Positions 16,823 through 25,085 of a stretch of 64,000 bases of DNA are shown in pieces. The stretch is from positions 124,001 to 188,000 of the forward strand of contig NZ_FNQB01000006.1 in the NCBI RefSeq assembly GCF_900107455.1, written 5' to 3'. This stretch comes from Asanoa ishikariensis. Its GTDB lineage: Bacteria; Actinomycetota; Actinomycetes; Mycobacteriales; Micromonosporaceae. Within the stretch, counting starts at the first letter, position 1. Each line of letters opens with the position of its first letter. The position numbers and the translations under genes were made by a program. The notes below the pieces were generated by a model that made no database searches, was not told where the DNA came from, and saw only the letters and a list, made by a program, of their open reading frames with translations.

Positions 16823-17694
16823 GCGCTGTCCTCCTCGTACACCAGGCGGGGTCGCCCGCTGGCCTGCCACACGGCGATCGCGTCGGTGGTCTCCCGCACG
16901 TCGTGCACCCGCACGCCCCAGGCGCCGGCGGCGACCGCGAGCACGCTGGTCGCGACCGTTGCCGCTGTGCGCTGGTCGGTGGGGCGAGGTGTGCCGTCCG
17001 GCTCGGCCAACAGGCGGCCGAGGTAGGACTTGCGGCTGGCGCCGAAGAGCACGGGGTAGCCGAGGGCGATCAGCTCCGGCAGGCCCCTGGTGAGGGTCCA
17101 GTTGTGCTCGGCGCGCTTCGCGAAGCCCAGGCCGGGGTCGATGACGATCCGGTCGGCGGCCACCCCGGCCGCGAGCGCTTCGTCGACCCGCTGGCTCAGC
17201 TCGTCGCGTACCTCTTTGACCACGTCGTCGTAGTTGGCCAGGTCGGCCATCCGGCGGGAGTGGCCACGCCAGTGCATCAGCACCCAGGGGCAGCCGGCAC
17301 CGGCGACGACCTTGGCCATGTCGGGGTCGGCGAGGCCGCCGGAGACGTCGTTGACCACCGTGGCGCCGGCCTCCAGCGCGGCCGCGGCGACGCTGGCCCG
17401 GGTGGTGTCGATGCTCATGGTCACGCCCTGGTCGGCCAGCGCGCGGATGACCGGCAGGACCCGGGCCGCCTCGGTGTCCGGGTCGACCCGCTCGGCGCCC
17501 GGCCGGGTCGACTCGCCACCGACGTCGACCAGGTCCGCGCCGTCGCGATGCATGGCGATGCCGTGCGCGATCGCGGCCGCGAGACCACCGCCCGGGTCGG
17601 AGGAGAAGTATCGCCCGCCGTCCGAGAACGAGTCGGGCGTGACGTTGAGGACGCCCATCACGACCGGGTCGGGCGACCGCAGCAGATCGGTCAC
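16819..17694 (-). CDS. folP: Dihydropteroate synthase
   Basis: Condenses the FolK product with p-aminobenzoate; the target of sulfonamides. The product shows VVMGVLNVTPDSFSDGGRY, DLVDVGGESTRPGAERV, SIDTTRASVAAAALEAGATV, VNDVSGG, and DPGLGFAKRAEHNW with GASRKSYLG, covering the pterin and pABA sites of the TIM barrel. The start chosen is the GTG at 17694, giving 291 residues; upstream sequence in frame lacks conservation. Its ribosome binding site is weak. It is the first gene of folP-folB-folK-DUF3180. folE, which normally precedes it, is 15 kb away. Confidence 0.93.
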   Translation of the reverse strand: MTDLLRSPDPVVMGVLNVTPDSFSDGGRYFSSDPGGGLAAAIAHGIAMHRDGADLVDVGGESTRPGAERVDPDTEAARVLPVIRALADQGVTMSIDTTRASVAAAALEAGATVVNDVSGGLADPDMAKVVAGAGCPWVLMHWRGHSRRMADLANYDDVVKEVRDELSQRVDEALAAGVAADRIVIDPGLGFAKRAEHNWTLTRGLPELIALGYPVLFGASRKSYLGRLLAEPDGTPRPTDQRTAATVATSVLAVAAGAWGVRVHDVRETTDAIAVWQASGRPRLVYEEDSA

Positions 17695-18025
17695 CTGTAG
17701 ACCGTACCGAACAGCGTTCCGGCCCTGTCGTTCGAACTCGTGTGCCACATCGGCCACACCGGCCACGAGGGGCGCACCAGGCGCATTCTTCGTAGCTTGT
17801 TCGAAGCAGGGCTCCGCCGTACGCTTTGCAATTGCTAATGATTCCGGCGCCAAGACGGAGGAGACAGGCCGAAACCGGGACAAAACACCCGAGGATGAGA
17901 CACCGTTAGCGGTGAGCGCACAACATCCGGGCCGGCGGACAAGACGTACGACAAAACGTCACCCGAAGGCCTGACAATCACAGTGCCGCGGCTCCGCCGG
18001 CCGTCGGCACCGGGGAGGTTTTCCG
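17695..18025. promoter_or_regulatory. Divergent intergenic region, folP / secretion-like block
   Basis: 331 bp without a convincing gene. It should carry promoters for folP (leftward) and for the secretion-like operon (rightward). A locally AT-rich patch at 17824-17843 contains the palindrome GCAATTGC (17828-17835). GGGGAGG lies 9 nt before the ATG at 18026. No tRNA, integrase site or direct repeat marking an insertion boundary is visible. Confidence 0.4.
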
Positions 18026-18343
18026 ATGATCGCCACTGAGCTCGTCCAGCAGGCGTGGAGTGCGTCCGCGCACGCCGCGTCGGGCGTGCTCGCCCACGTC
18101 ATCGCGGGTGAGGCAGACCCGAAGGGCATCGACACATCAGGCATCGTCACCTTCTTCGCCAGCAAGGTGGCGCCGATTCTGCTTGCGGTGCTCGGCGTGA
18201 TCTTCATCGGCCGCGCGAGCAAGGGCGAGGTCTCCAAGGTCCTGACCAGCTCGGCCATCGCCATCGTCGGCCTCGCGTTCATCGCGGGCGCGGCGACTTT
18301 GTTCTTCGTCGGTGACTACCTGATCAAGCTGATCTTCGAATAG
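18026..18343 (+). CDS. Small two-helix membrane protein, VirB2/pilin-like
   Basis: A 105-residue protein. A weakly hydrophobic N-terminus is followed by two strong membrane helices (VAPILLAVLGVIFIGRA and SSAIAIVGLAFIAGAATLFF) joined by a short polar loop (SKGEVSKVLT). This two-helix layout, small size and position directly before VirB3-like and VirB4-like genes match VirB2/TrbC-type subunits of type IV secretion systems. No direct sequence signature proves it. It has a strong ribosome binding site (GGGGAGG), in line with high expression of a structural subunit. Confidence 0.5.
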   Translation: MIATELVQQAWSASAHAASGVLAHVIAGEADPKGIDTSGIVTFFASKVAPILLAVLGVIFIGRASKGEVSKVLTSSAIAIVGLAFIAGAATLFFVGDYLIKLIFE

Positions 18344-18358
18344 GCCGCGGAGCACGAG

Positions 18359-18721
18359 ATGCGGCTGCGCACCGATGACGACATCTACCGGGCTCGCCTG
18401 GTTTACCTGGGCCCGCCGGGATACACGCTTCCGATCCATCTGCCCTATGCGCAATATGGGCTGTTCATGCTGCTTGTGCCGCTCTATATCTTCATCCACT
18501 ACCTGTTCACGTTCAGCGTCGAGCTCTTCCCGGCCTGGGAGATCGCGCTCGCGATCGTGACGACCTCGTTCATCTTCCGCCACGTCGACCCCGACCGTCC
18601 CGCACGCGTGGTGATCCGCACGGCGCTCACCGACTGGCGCCGCACCCGCGAGCCCGCAGTCGAGCAGCGCGACCCCCGTCTGGTCGCGACCAAGATCAGG
18701 ATCCGCGAGGAGCTGGTATGA
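18359..18721 (+). CDS. VirB3/PrgI-like membrane protein
   Basis: A 120-residue protein with a polar N-terminus, two closely spaced membrane segments (QYGLFMLLVPLYIFIHYLF and ELFPAWEIALAIVTTSFIF) and a basic cytoplasmic C-terminus (RPARVVIRTALTDWRRTREP). This is the usual shape of VirB3, PrgI or TcpE proteins, which sit beside VirB4 in type IV secretion operons. The position between a VirB2-like and a VirB4-like gene supports this. Function is inferred mainly from context. Its stop overlaps the start of a 31-codon frame. Confidence 0.5.
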   Translation: MRLRTDDDIYRARLVYLGPPGYTLPIHLPYAQYGLFMLLVPLYIFIHYLFTFSVELFPAWEIALAIVTTSFIFRHVDPDRPARVVIRTALTDWRRTREPAVEQRDPRLVATKIRIREELV

Positions 18722-18813
18722 CCCGGCATCCGGAGCCCGTCCAGCAGATCAGCCGGCCGTCACCCCCTCGAAACCGAGGAGCGTTCGCGGAACGGAGCGA
18801 GGTCCTCGCATGA
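18718..18813 (+). CDS. Possible 31-residue coupled small protein
   Basis: A short frame starting MTRHPEPVQQISRPSPPRN. Its ATG overlaps the stop of the VirB3-like gene (ATGA, 18718-18721) and its stop overlaps the ATG of the VirB4-like gene (ATGA, 18810-18813). The product is Pro/Arg-rich and has no membrane segment. It may be a real microprotein, or simply a ribosome relay that couples translation of the flanking genes across the gap. Confidence 0.3.
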   Translation: MTRHPEPVQQISRPSPPRNRGAFAERSEVLA

Positions 18814-21800
18814 ATCGACCCGTCCCGCCGGAGTCCCGTCCGGCCGACACGCAGTCCGGAACCAGCGGTCACCGTCAGCGATCAACTGACTACCCTGCGA
18901 CGGATCTTGATGCCGCTGAGCTTGACGAGGAGCGGACGGACAACGAACTCGTGACCACTCCTGGTCACGGTTCGGTGGCGGTTTTCCAGGCGCCGGGGCC
19001 GGCCCGCTCCCGGCCGGCCGAGGAGCGCGGCCGCGCGGTGCCAGCCGGTCGCCGACCCGACGCCGACATCGACTCACCGTTCCTCGACCTCTTCGGTGGT
19101 GCCGCGCCGCCGCAGGCTGCTCCGCCGCAGGGTCCCCCGCCGCCGCAGGGCGGCGAACCCGCTGGCGGTCGGCACGCGCTGACCAATGGCAATGGCGCGG
19201 GGCCGACCGCCCCGCCGCGCGGCGCCGAGCCTGTTTACGGCGCTGATCCCGCGCTGACCGGCCACCTCGACGCCGTCGAGCCACCGCGGCGTGGTGCCGA
19301 CCCGCGCGGCGGCGACTCGCGTGGAACCGACCTGCGCGGTGCCGACCAGCGTGGAACCGATCGGCGTGGAACCGACCCGCGTGGAACCGACCAGCGCGGT
19401 GGCGACCCGCGTGGAACCGACCAGCGCGGTGGCGACCAGCGTGGAACCGACCAGCGCGATCCCGACCCGCGTGGAACCGACCCGCGTGGAACCGACCCGC
19501 GTGGAGCGGACCCGCGTGGAGCGGACCCGCGTGGAGCGGACCGGCGTGGAGCTGAGCCGCTTCGGGGTATCGAGGCTTCGCGGGGTGTCGAGTCGCTGGC
19601 GCCGAATGGGCCGTCGGTTGACCGGCAGCGCATTGTCAGCCGGGCCAACCGGGCGCCGGGCGAGACCGGCCGGGTCGACAACCGTGCCGGGCGGCGGGGC
19701 GAGCCCGCGCCGCATGCTGACGCCTATCTCGACCCTGGCTCCGAGATGTTGCCCGAGCCTCGGCCCGAGCCACGCCGCCGCAGCGAGCCGCCGACGGCCA
19801 GCCGGCTGGCGTCTCCGCAGCACCCGTCCCGGCCGCGGCGACCGGCCACGGGGCCCGCCTCCGGCGTACCCCCGATGCCCGCTGGTCAGGAACGTGCCGC
19901 CGAGGTCGCGCCGCGCTCGGAGCGCACGCCCGACCTGCCTGGCGCGCAGTTGCCGATCGTGCGCGAGCCGGCGCAGCCGCCGCGCCGCCGGGATAAGGGT
20001 CGCGAGCCGGCAAAGAAGCCGACCACGGTCAAGCCGCCGCAGATCAAGTTCGGCGACCGCGACCCGAGTATCGGCCTGGCAATCACCGAGATCGCCGGGC
20101 ACCTGACCTTCACTCCCAACACGGTGACCGCCTGGTACTGGCTGCCGGAGGTGCGCTGGGCGTTCCGGCCCGACGCCGAGCGCGAGGCGTTGCTGTCCGC
20201 GATCTCCGAGCAGTACGCGGGTCTCGCCGGCTTCCGCCTGCACCTGCGCCGCACCACCCGGCCGTTCCCGGCCGACGAGTGGGCCCGCACTGTCGACACC
20301 CACACGCCCTCGCCGCTGTCCAGCGTGCCGGGCGCGACGTCCTGGTCCGACCACCTGGTCGCGGCGCAGCGGCACCTGCTGTCGGTCAACCACGCCGAGG
20401 GCCAGACCTACCTGGGCGTCACGTTCGCGCGCCGGTCGCTCGGCAACAGCCTGTCCGAGCGGGTGCTGCGCACCTTCGGCCGCGGCGTCGCCGAGGGCGA
20501 GCGCCGCAAGCTGAGTCGCACGGTCGAGCAGTTCGACGAGGTGCTCGGCGCGTTCGGCATGCGCGGGCGGCGGGTCACGCCACACGAGCTTGAATGGCTG
20601 CTCTACCGCTCGGTCGCGCTGTGCATGGCGCCCCCGACCACGCTCTCGCCGGTGACCAACGGCCAGTGGGAACGCGGTGACCTGCTTGGGCTCACCGAGC
20701 AGATCGAGCGCTATCGCACGCCGTACGGGTCGACGGTCAAGCTCGTCAACCGGATGACCGGCGAGGAGCGGCACGTCGCCGTGCTGGCCGTCGGCCGGAT
20801 GGAGCCACTGGAGATCCCCGAGCGGCACGAGCCGTGGATGCACTTCCACGAGCGGCTGCCGTGGCCGATGGAGCTGTCGTCGCGGATCGACGTGCTCGGC
20901 TCGGGCGACTCGTTCCGCAACCTCGAGCACCGGCTCCGGATGATCCGGTCGCAGCAACTCGACTACGCCGAGCACGGCATCGACGCCCCGCCCGAGCTCG
21001 AGCGGCTGGCCAAGCGCGCGCTGGTGATCGGCGACGAGATGACCACCGGTCTGCCGGTCGAGTCGGCCCGCGCGCACGGCTGGCACCGCATCGCCGTCGG
21101 CGGCCGCACCCGCGACGAGTGCCTCGAGCGGGCTCGCCGGCTGATCCAGCTCTACTCCCGGGAACTGCGCATCTCGCTGCAGCACCCGAAGAACCAGGAC
21201 TGGCTGGCCCGCGAGTTCATCCCCGGCGAGCCGATCGCCAACACGGGCTACATCCGCCGGATGCCGGTCAAGCTGCTGGCGGCCGCGCTGCCGCAGGCGG
21301 CGTCCACGGTCGGCGACCGCCGCGGCGACCTGATCGGCCGCACCGCGGGCACCTGCCGCCGGCCGGTCTTCCTGGACCTGCACTTCCCGATGGAGGTACG
21401 CGAGCGCTCCGGCCTGGCGGTCTTCGTAGCCGAGCCCGGCGGTGGCAAGTCGACGCTGCTGGGTGCACTCGGCTACCTGGCGGCCCGGCGCGGCGTCCAG
21501 GTCACCCTGCTCGACCCGTCGGGCCCGCTGGCCCGGCTGTGCGCGATGCCGGAACTCCGGCCGTTCTCCCGGGTGCTCAACCTGACGGGTTCGGAGGCCG
21601 GCACGCTGGCGCCGTACTCGCTGATTCCCACGCCCTTGCGCACGGAGTTCTCACTGGGCGCGCCGGGTGACCGGGAGTACGAGATCGCGGTCTCCAACTC
21701 GCGAGCCGAGCGCCGGATGCTGGTCCAGGACATCTGTCAGATGCTGGTCCCGCCGCAGGTGGCCCGCCAGGCTTCCACGGCGACGCTGTTCCGGCACGCG

Positions 21801-22604
21801 GTGCGCCAGGTCCCGGCCGAGGAGACCTCGACGCTGGACGACATCGTCGCCTGCCTGGCCGGCATGGACGACGACGATGGCAAGGAACTGGCCAACCTGC
21901 TGCTGGACACGGCCGAAATGCCACTCGCGCTGCTGTTCTTCGGCCGCCCCCCAGAGCACCTGCTCGGCGCGGACGCGGCCCTGACGGTCATCACGATGGC
22001 CGGCCTGCGCCTACCGGACCTGAAGATCGAACGCGAGTACTGGTCAGCCGAGGAATCGTTGGCGCTGCCCATGCTGCACACGGCCCACCGCCTGGCGGTC
22101 CGGCGCTGCTACGGCGGCTCGATGTCATCGCGGAAAATGGTCGGCCTGGACGAAGCGCACTTCATGGAGGGCTGGCGTTCGGGCCGCTCGTTCCTGGTGC
22201 GCCTGGCCCGAGACTCCCGCAAGTGGAACCTGGCGGCCCTGGTGGCGTCGCAGAACCCACGCGACATCCTGGGCCTGGACGTCCAGAACCTCGTGTCGAC
22301 GGTGTTCGTGGGCCGGATCGCGGAAGACCAGGAAATCGCGTCGGAAGCGCTACGCCTGCTGCGGGTCCCGGTGAACGACGGCTACGAGGCCACCCTCGCC
22401 AGCCTGTCCAACGTGGACACGGCATCATCGGCCCGGCTAGGTTTCCGCGAGTTCGTCATGCGCGACGTAGACGGCCGGGTCCAAAAGATCCGAGTCGACG
22501 TCTCGTACGTCGAAGGCCTGCTGGACCACCTGGACACCACCCCGGCGGTGGCGGCGTCGACGCCGTCCCTCCTCCCGCCGGCCCTTGCAGACCTGGAGGA
22601 GTAG
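18810..22604 (+). CDS. VirB4-like secretion ATPase with long repeat-rich N-terminal extension
   Basis: A 1264-residue protein. Residues 1 to about 400 are disordered and Pro/Arg/Asp-rich, including 17 tandem five-residue repeats of the form D-x-R-G-x at residues 164-248. The rest resembles VirB4/TraC-type ATPases: Walker A EPGGGKST (K880), a bacterial-type Walker B VGLDEAHF (D1114, E1115), then ASQNPRDIL. Such ATPases power assembly and substrate transfer in type IV secretion. Family VirB4 proteins are usually about 600-850 residues; the N-terminal extension is extra. The ATG overlaps the preceding 31-codon frame. Confidence 0.75.
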   Translation: MNRPVPPESRPADTQSGTSGHRQRSTDYPATDLDAAELDEERTDNELVTTPGHGSVAVFQAPGPARSRPAEERGRAVPAGRRPDADIDSPFLDLFGGAAPPQAAPPQGPPPPQGGEPAGGRHALTNGNGAGPTAPPRGAEPVYGADPALTGHLDAVEPPRRGADPRGGDSRGTDLRGADQRGTDRRGTDPRGTDQRGGDPRGTDQRGGDQRGTDQRDPDPRGTDPRGTDPRGADPRGADPRGADRRGAEPLRGIEASRGVESLAPNGPSVDRQRIVSRANRAPGETGRVDNRAGRRGEPAPHADAYLDPGSEMLPEPRPEPRRRSEPPTASRLASPQHPSRPRRPATGPASGVPPMPAGQERAAEVAPRSERTPDLPGAQLPIVREPAQPPRRRDKGREPAKKPTTVKPPQIKFGDRDPSIGLAITEIAGHLTFTPNTVTAWYWLPEVRWAFRPDAEREALLSAISEQYAGLAGFRLHLRRTTRPFPADEWARTVDTHTPSPLSSVPGATSWSDHLVAAQRHLLSVNHAEGQTYLGVTFARRSLGNSLSERVLRTFGRGVAEGERRKLSRTVEQFDEVLGAFGMRGRRVTPHELEWLLYRSVALCMAPPTTLSPVTNGQWERGDLLGLTEQIERYRTPYGSTVKLVNRMTGEERHVAVLAVGRMEPLEIPERHEPWMHFHERLPWPMELSSRIDVLGSGDSFRNLEHRLRMIRSQQLDYAEHGIDAPPELERLAKRALVIGDEMTTGLPVESARAHGWHRIAVGGRTRDECLERARRLIQLYSRELRISLQHPKNQDWLAREFIPGEPIANTGYIRRMPVKLLAAALPQAASTVGDRRGDLIGRTAGTCRRPVFLDLHFPMEVRERSGLAVFVAEPGGGKSTLLGALGYLAARRGVQVTLLDPSGPLARLCAMPELRPFSRVLNLTGSEAGTLAPYSLIPTPLRTEFSLGAPGDREYEIAVSNSRAERRMLVQDICQMLVPPQVARQASTATLFRHAVRQVPAEETSTLDDIVACLAGMDDDDGKELANLLLDTAEMPLALLFFGRPPEHLLGADAALTVITMAGLRLPDLKIEREYWSAEESLALPMLHTAHRLAVRRCYGGSMSSRKMVGLDEAHFMEGWRSGRSFLVRLARDSRKWNLAALVASQNPRDILGLDVQNLVSTVFVGRIAEDQEIASEALRLLRVPVNDGYEATLASLSNVDTASSARLGFREFVMRDVDGRVQKIRVDVSYVEGLLDHLDTTPAVAASTPSLLPPALADLEE
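19299..19553 (+). repeat. 15-bp tandem coding repeat (17 units) in the VirB4-like gene
   Basis: Seventeen in-frame 15-bp units encode D-x-R-G-x pentads (DPRGT, DQRGG, DPRGA and similar). Several neighbouring units are identical or nearly identical at DNA level (for example three DPRGA units near 19501-19540), a sign of recent slippage, so the copy number may vary between strains. Confidence 0.85.
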
Positions 22605-24512
22605 ATGGCTCGGGCGCGAGCACGGGTAGTCTCTCTGGTCCTCACCCTGCTGGTGGCGGCCGTCGCCACCATCAGCTGGCCGGCCTTGGGCGCAACCGCC
22701 GCCCCGCCAACTAAGGCACCCGCTGACGTCTGCACAGTCGACGAGTGGGAGGCGAACTTCCGTGCCTGCGTCAGCAAGTTGCCGGAAGTCAGCGCAGACC
22801 GCCTGACCTGCCTCAATGCCCCGAATCCAAGCAACCCTGACGCGGGTCTGGCGGGTTGGTTCGCGAGTCGACCGGAAGGTTCGGCACGCTCGGGCGTCGT
22901 CGGCATCTACAGCGACTACGGCTACGCCGGTTATAGCTATTCCACCTACGACATTGAAGGCGGCTGCGCCTCAACTGTCCTGCATCCCGACTACCGTTTC
23001 TTGACGACGGTCGCTAACGGCGAGTTCATGATCGCGACTGCGGTCGTAGGCGCTTCCAACGCCGTGCGCGAGCGCGCATGGAATCCGGCGACGATGTGGG
23101 GCTGGGCCGACCCCCTGGTAGACCAGGCAACGAAGGCGGTTTATACGAAGGTGTTCACCGCCTTCGGGGGCATCACACTGGCGATCGTTGGTTTGTACCT
23201 CATTTGGCGGTCGCGTCAGTCCGACATGAGCAACGCCATGACCACCACTGGCTGGGCGCTCCTCGTCATGGTCGCTGTGACTGCGCTGGCTGCATGGCCG
23301 GTGAAATCAGCGAACATCGCCGATGACACGCTCGTCAGCGCACTCGGCGTTGTGCACGACGCCGTCGGTCCACGCCCGGATGATGGCCAATGCCGCCTCG
23401 GCGATCCCAACGCCTGCAAGGACAACCGGCCGCCGGCCGTGCGGGCGAGTGACACCGTCACCGAGACCATGCTCTATCGCAACTGGCTTCGAGGTGTTCT
23501 CGGGTCTGCTGACAGCGTGACTGCCAAAAAATACGGTCAGGCGCTTTACGACGCCAAATCGTTCCGCTGGGACGAAGCCGAAAAGCTCCGTCAAAATCCT
23601 GGCACTCGCGACCAGATGCTCGCCGAAAAAAAGACTCAGTGGATGAAGGTCGCCGAGCAGATTAAGACCGAAGACCCCGAGGCGTACGACTACCTCCAGG
23701 GCGAACGCGACATGGATCGGGTCGGCGCTGGCTTCATCGCGCTGCTCGCGGCGTTCCTCTTCGCCTTGTTCGACCTCACCGCGTCGCTCCTCGTGTTGCT
23801 CGGCTTCTTAATCTTCCGCTGGGCAGTCATCGCTGCACCGATCTTGGGCACAGTGGGTCTGATGCGTCCGGCTAGCGCCGGCATTCGGCGGTTGGCGAAC
23901 GCGGTAGTCGCCGCGGTCTTCAACATCGCGATCTTCGGCACCGGGGCCGCGATCTACCTGTTCGCCGTCGACTTGATCATGAATACTCCGACGCTACCGG
24001 GCTGGCTCCAGGTAGTCCTCGTGTGGCTTTGCGGCGTGGTGGGCTGGCTACTGCTCCGCCCATACCGGCGAATCACACAACTCGGCGGCAAGGATGGCAC
24101 TGCCGCGATCACGTCGGCCGGCTCCTGGCATCGGCGATTCTTCCGCGACATGCGTGAGGCCGCGAAACTGGACGTCGTCGAGCCTGGTGGCACCTCCGAA
24201 CCACACGTTGGCAAGCGTCGCGGGGTCCTTGCCGAAGGAACATCGATGCGACCGGAAGCTCGGCACGAGGATCCGAGCCACGGCGCACCCAGCGGTGGAG
24301 AGCAGAATCGGCCGGAAGAGCGGTCCGACGCCCCAACCGCGACCCCGCCGCGAAGTCCTGCCGTGCGGCCGGGCCGCCGCCAACCCGAGCGATGGGTGGA
24401 GCCGGACGTTCCGCAAACCGCGCCGGCCAGCTACGCGATCTATCGGCCGGAATCCACCAAGGACGCCCCACCCGCGCCGACATCGCCACGGGTCCGATCC
24501 GAGGCGAGGTGA
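22605..24512 (+). CDS. VirB6/TrbL-like polytopic membrane protein
   Basis: A 635-residue protein with a signal peptide (VVSLVLTLLVAAVATISW) and an extracytoplasmic region of about 140 residues that contains several cysteines. At least six membrane segments lie between residues about 180 and 490 (VFTAFGGITLAIVGLYLIW, ALLVMVAVTALAAWPV, GFIALLAAFLFALF, VVLVWLCGVVGWLLL). A disordered cytoplasmic tail follows. This matches VirB6/TrbL-type channel subunits. GGAGGAG within the VirB4-like 3' end precedes its ATG. The gene and the next four are visibly less GC-rich at third positions than the folate genes. Confidence 0.55.
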   Translation: MARARARVVSLVLTLLVAAVATISWPALGATAAPPTKAPADVCTVDEWEANFRACVSKLPEVSADRLTCLNAPNPSNPDAGLAGWFASRPEGSARSGVVGIYSDYGYAGYSYSTYDIEGGCASTVLHPDYRFLTTVANGEFMIATAVVGASNAVRERAWNPATMWGWADPLVDQATKAVYTKVFTAFGGITLAIVGLYLIWRSRQSDMSNAMTTTGWALLVMVAVTALAAWPVKSANIADDTLVSALGVVHDAVGPRPDDGQCRLGDPNACKDNRPPAVRASDTVTETMLYRNWLRGVLGSADSVTAKKYGQALYDAKSFRWDEAEKLRQNPGTRDQMLAEKKTQWMKVAEQIKTEDPEAYDYLQGERDMDRVGAGFIALLAAFLFALFDLTASLLVLLGFLIFRWAVIAAPILGTVGLMRPASAGIRRLANAVVAAVFNIAIFGTGAAIYLFAVDLIMNTPTLPGWLQVVLVWLCGVVGWLLLRPYRRITQLGGKDGTAAITSAGSWHRRFFRDMREAAKLDVVEPGGTSEPHVGKRRGVLAEGTSMRPEARHEDPSHGAPSGGEQNRPEERSDAPTATPPRSPAVRPGRRQPERWVEPDVPQTAPASYAIYRPESTKDAPPAPTSPRVRSEAR

Positions 24513-24515
24513 GAC

Positions 24516-25085
24516 GTGCGGCGGGTGTTCCAACTCCTCGGTTCCTCGGCGCTGCGGTCACGACTCGGAGTCGCCGTGGTCTTGGCGATCGTGGTCTTCG
24601 GTGTGGTCGGCATCGCCCGAGTCGTTTCCGGTCCTGACGGTCGGTCCGCAGGGGTTTTCCCCGCAGTCGACATTTCCAGCACGGCGACCACCGCCGATCC
24701 GGGGGCGGCCGACGACGGTGTGGTCGAACCGCGACCGGCCACCTCCACCGTGGTGGATCCCGGGCCCAGCCTGAGTCCGGGCGCTCCGGAACCTGCGGAA
24801 ATCGCGAAAGCGTTCGCGACCTCCTGGCTGGACCGCACGGCGAAGGTAGCGGACTGGTACGCGGCGCTGGTTCCGCACGTCACTGCCGATCTCGCTGCCA
24901 AGCTCAAAGGAGTGGACCCGGTCGTCGTACCGGCGGAGCGTCTGACAGGTCCACCAACGGTGGTGCCACGGGGTACGGGTTTGGTAGAGGTCTCCTATCC
25001 GGTCGACTCCGGAACGCTGCTGCTCCGGGTCGTCGTCGCAGAGGGACGGTGGCTGGTGGACGGCGTTGACTGGGAGCGCGCATGA
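24516..25085 (+). CDS. Membrane-anchored VirB8/TcpC-like protein
   Basis: A 189-residue protein with one N-terminal membrane anchor (LGVAVVLAIVVFGVVGIARV), a Thr/Ser/Pro linker, and a C-terminal domain of about 100 residues outside the membrane (AFATSWLDRTAKVADWYAAL, ending LLLRVVVAEGRWLVDGVDW). The end pattern is typical of NTF2-like folds, which VirB8 and TcpC adopt. Starts at a GTG 3 nt after the preceding stop and overlaps the next gene by 4 nt. The role as assembly factor of the secretion channel is inferred from fold shape and context. Confidence 0.5.
   Translation: MRRVFQLLGSSALRSRLGVAVVLAIVVFGVVGIARVVSGPDGRSAGVFPAVDISSTATTADPGAADDGVVEPRPATSTVVDPGPSLSPGAPEPAEIAKAFATSWLDRTAKVADWYAALVPHVTADLAAKLKGVDPVVVPAERLTGPPTVVPRGTGLVEVSYPVDSGTLLLRVVVAEGRWLVDGVDWERA

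Noticed and set aside
19299-19553. 15-bp repeats as a possible iteron/origin
   Set aside because: They are in frame, encode D-x-R-G-x pentads, and lie inside a long coding region with no replication gene nearby.
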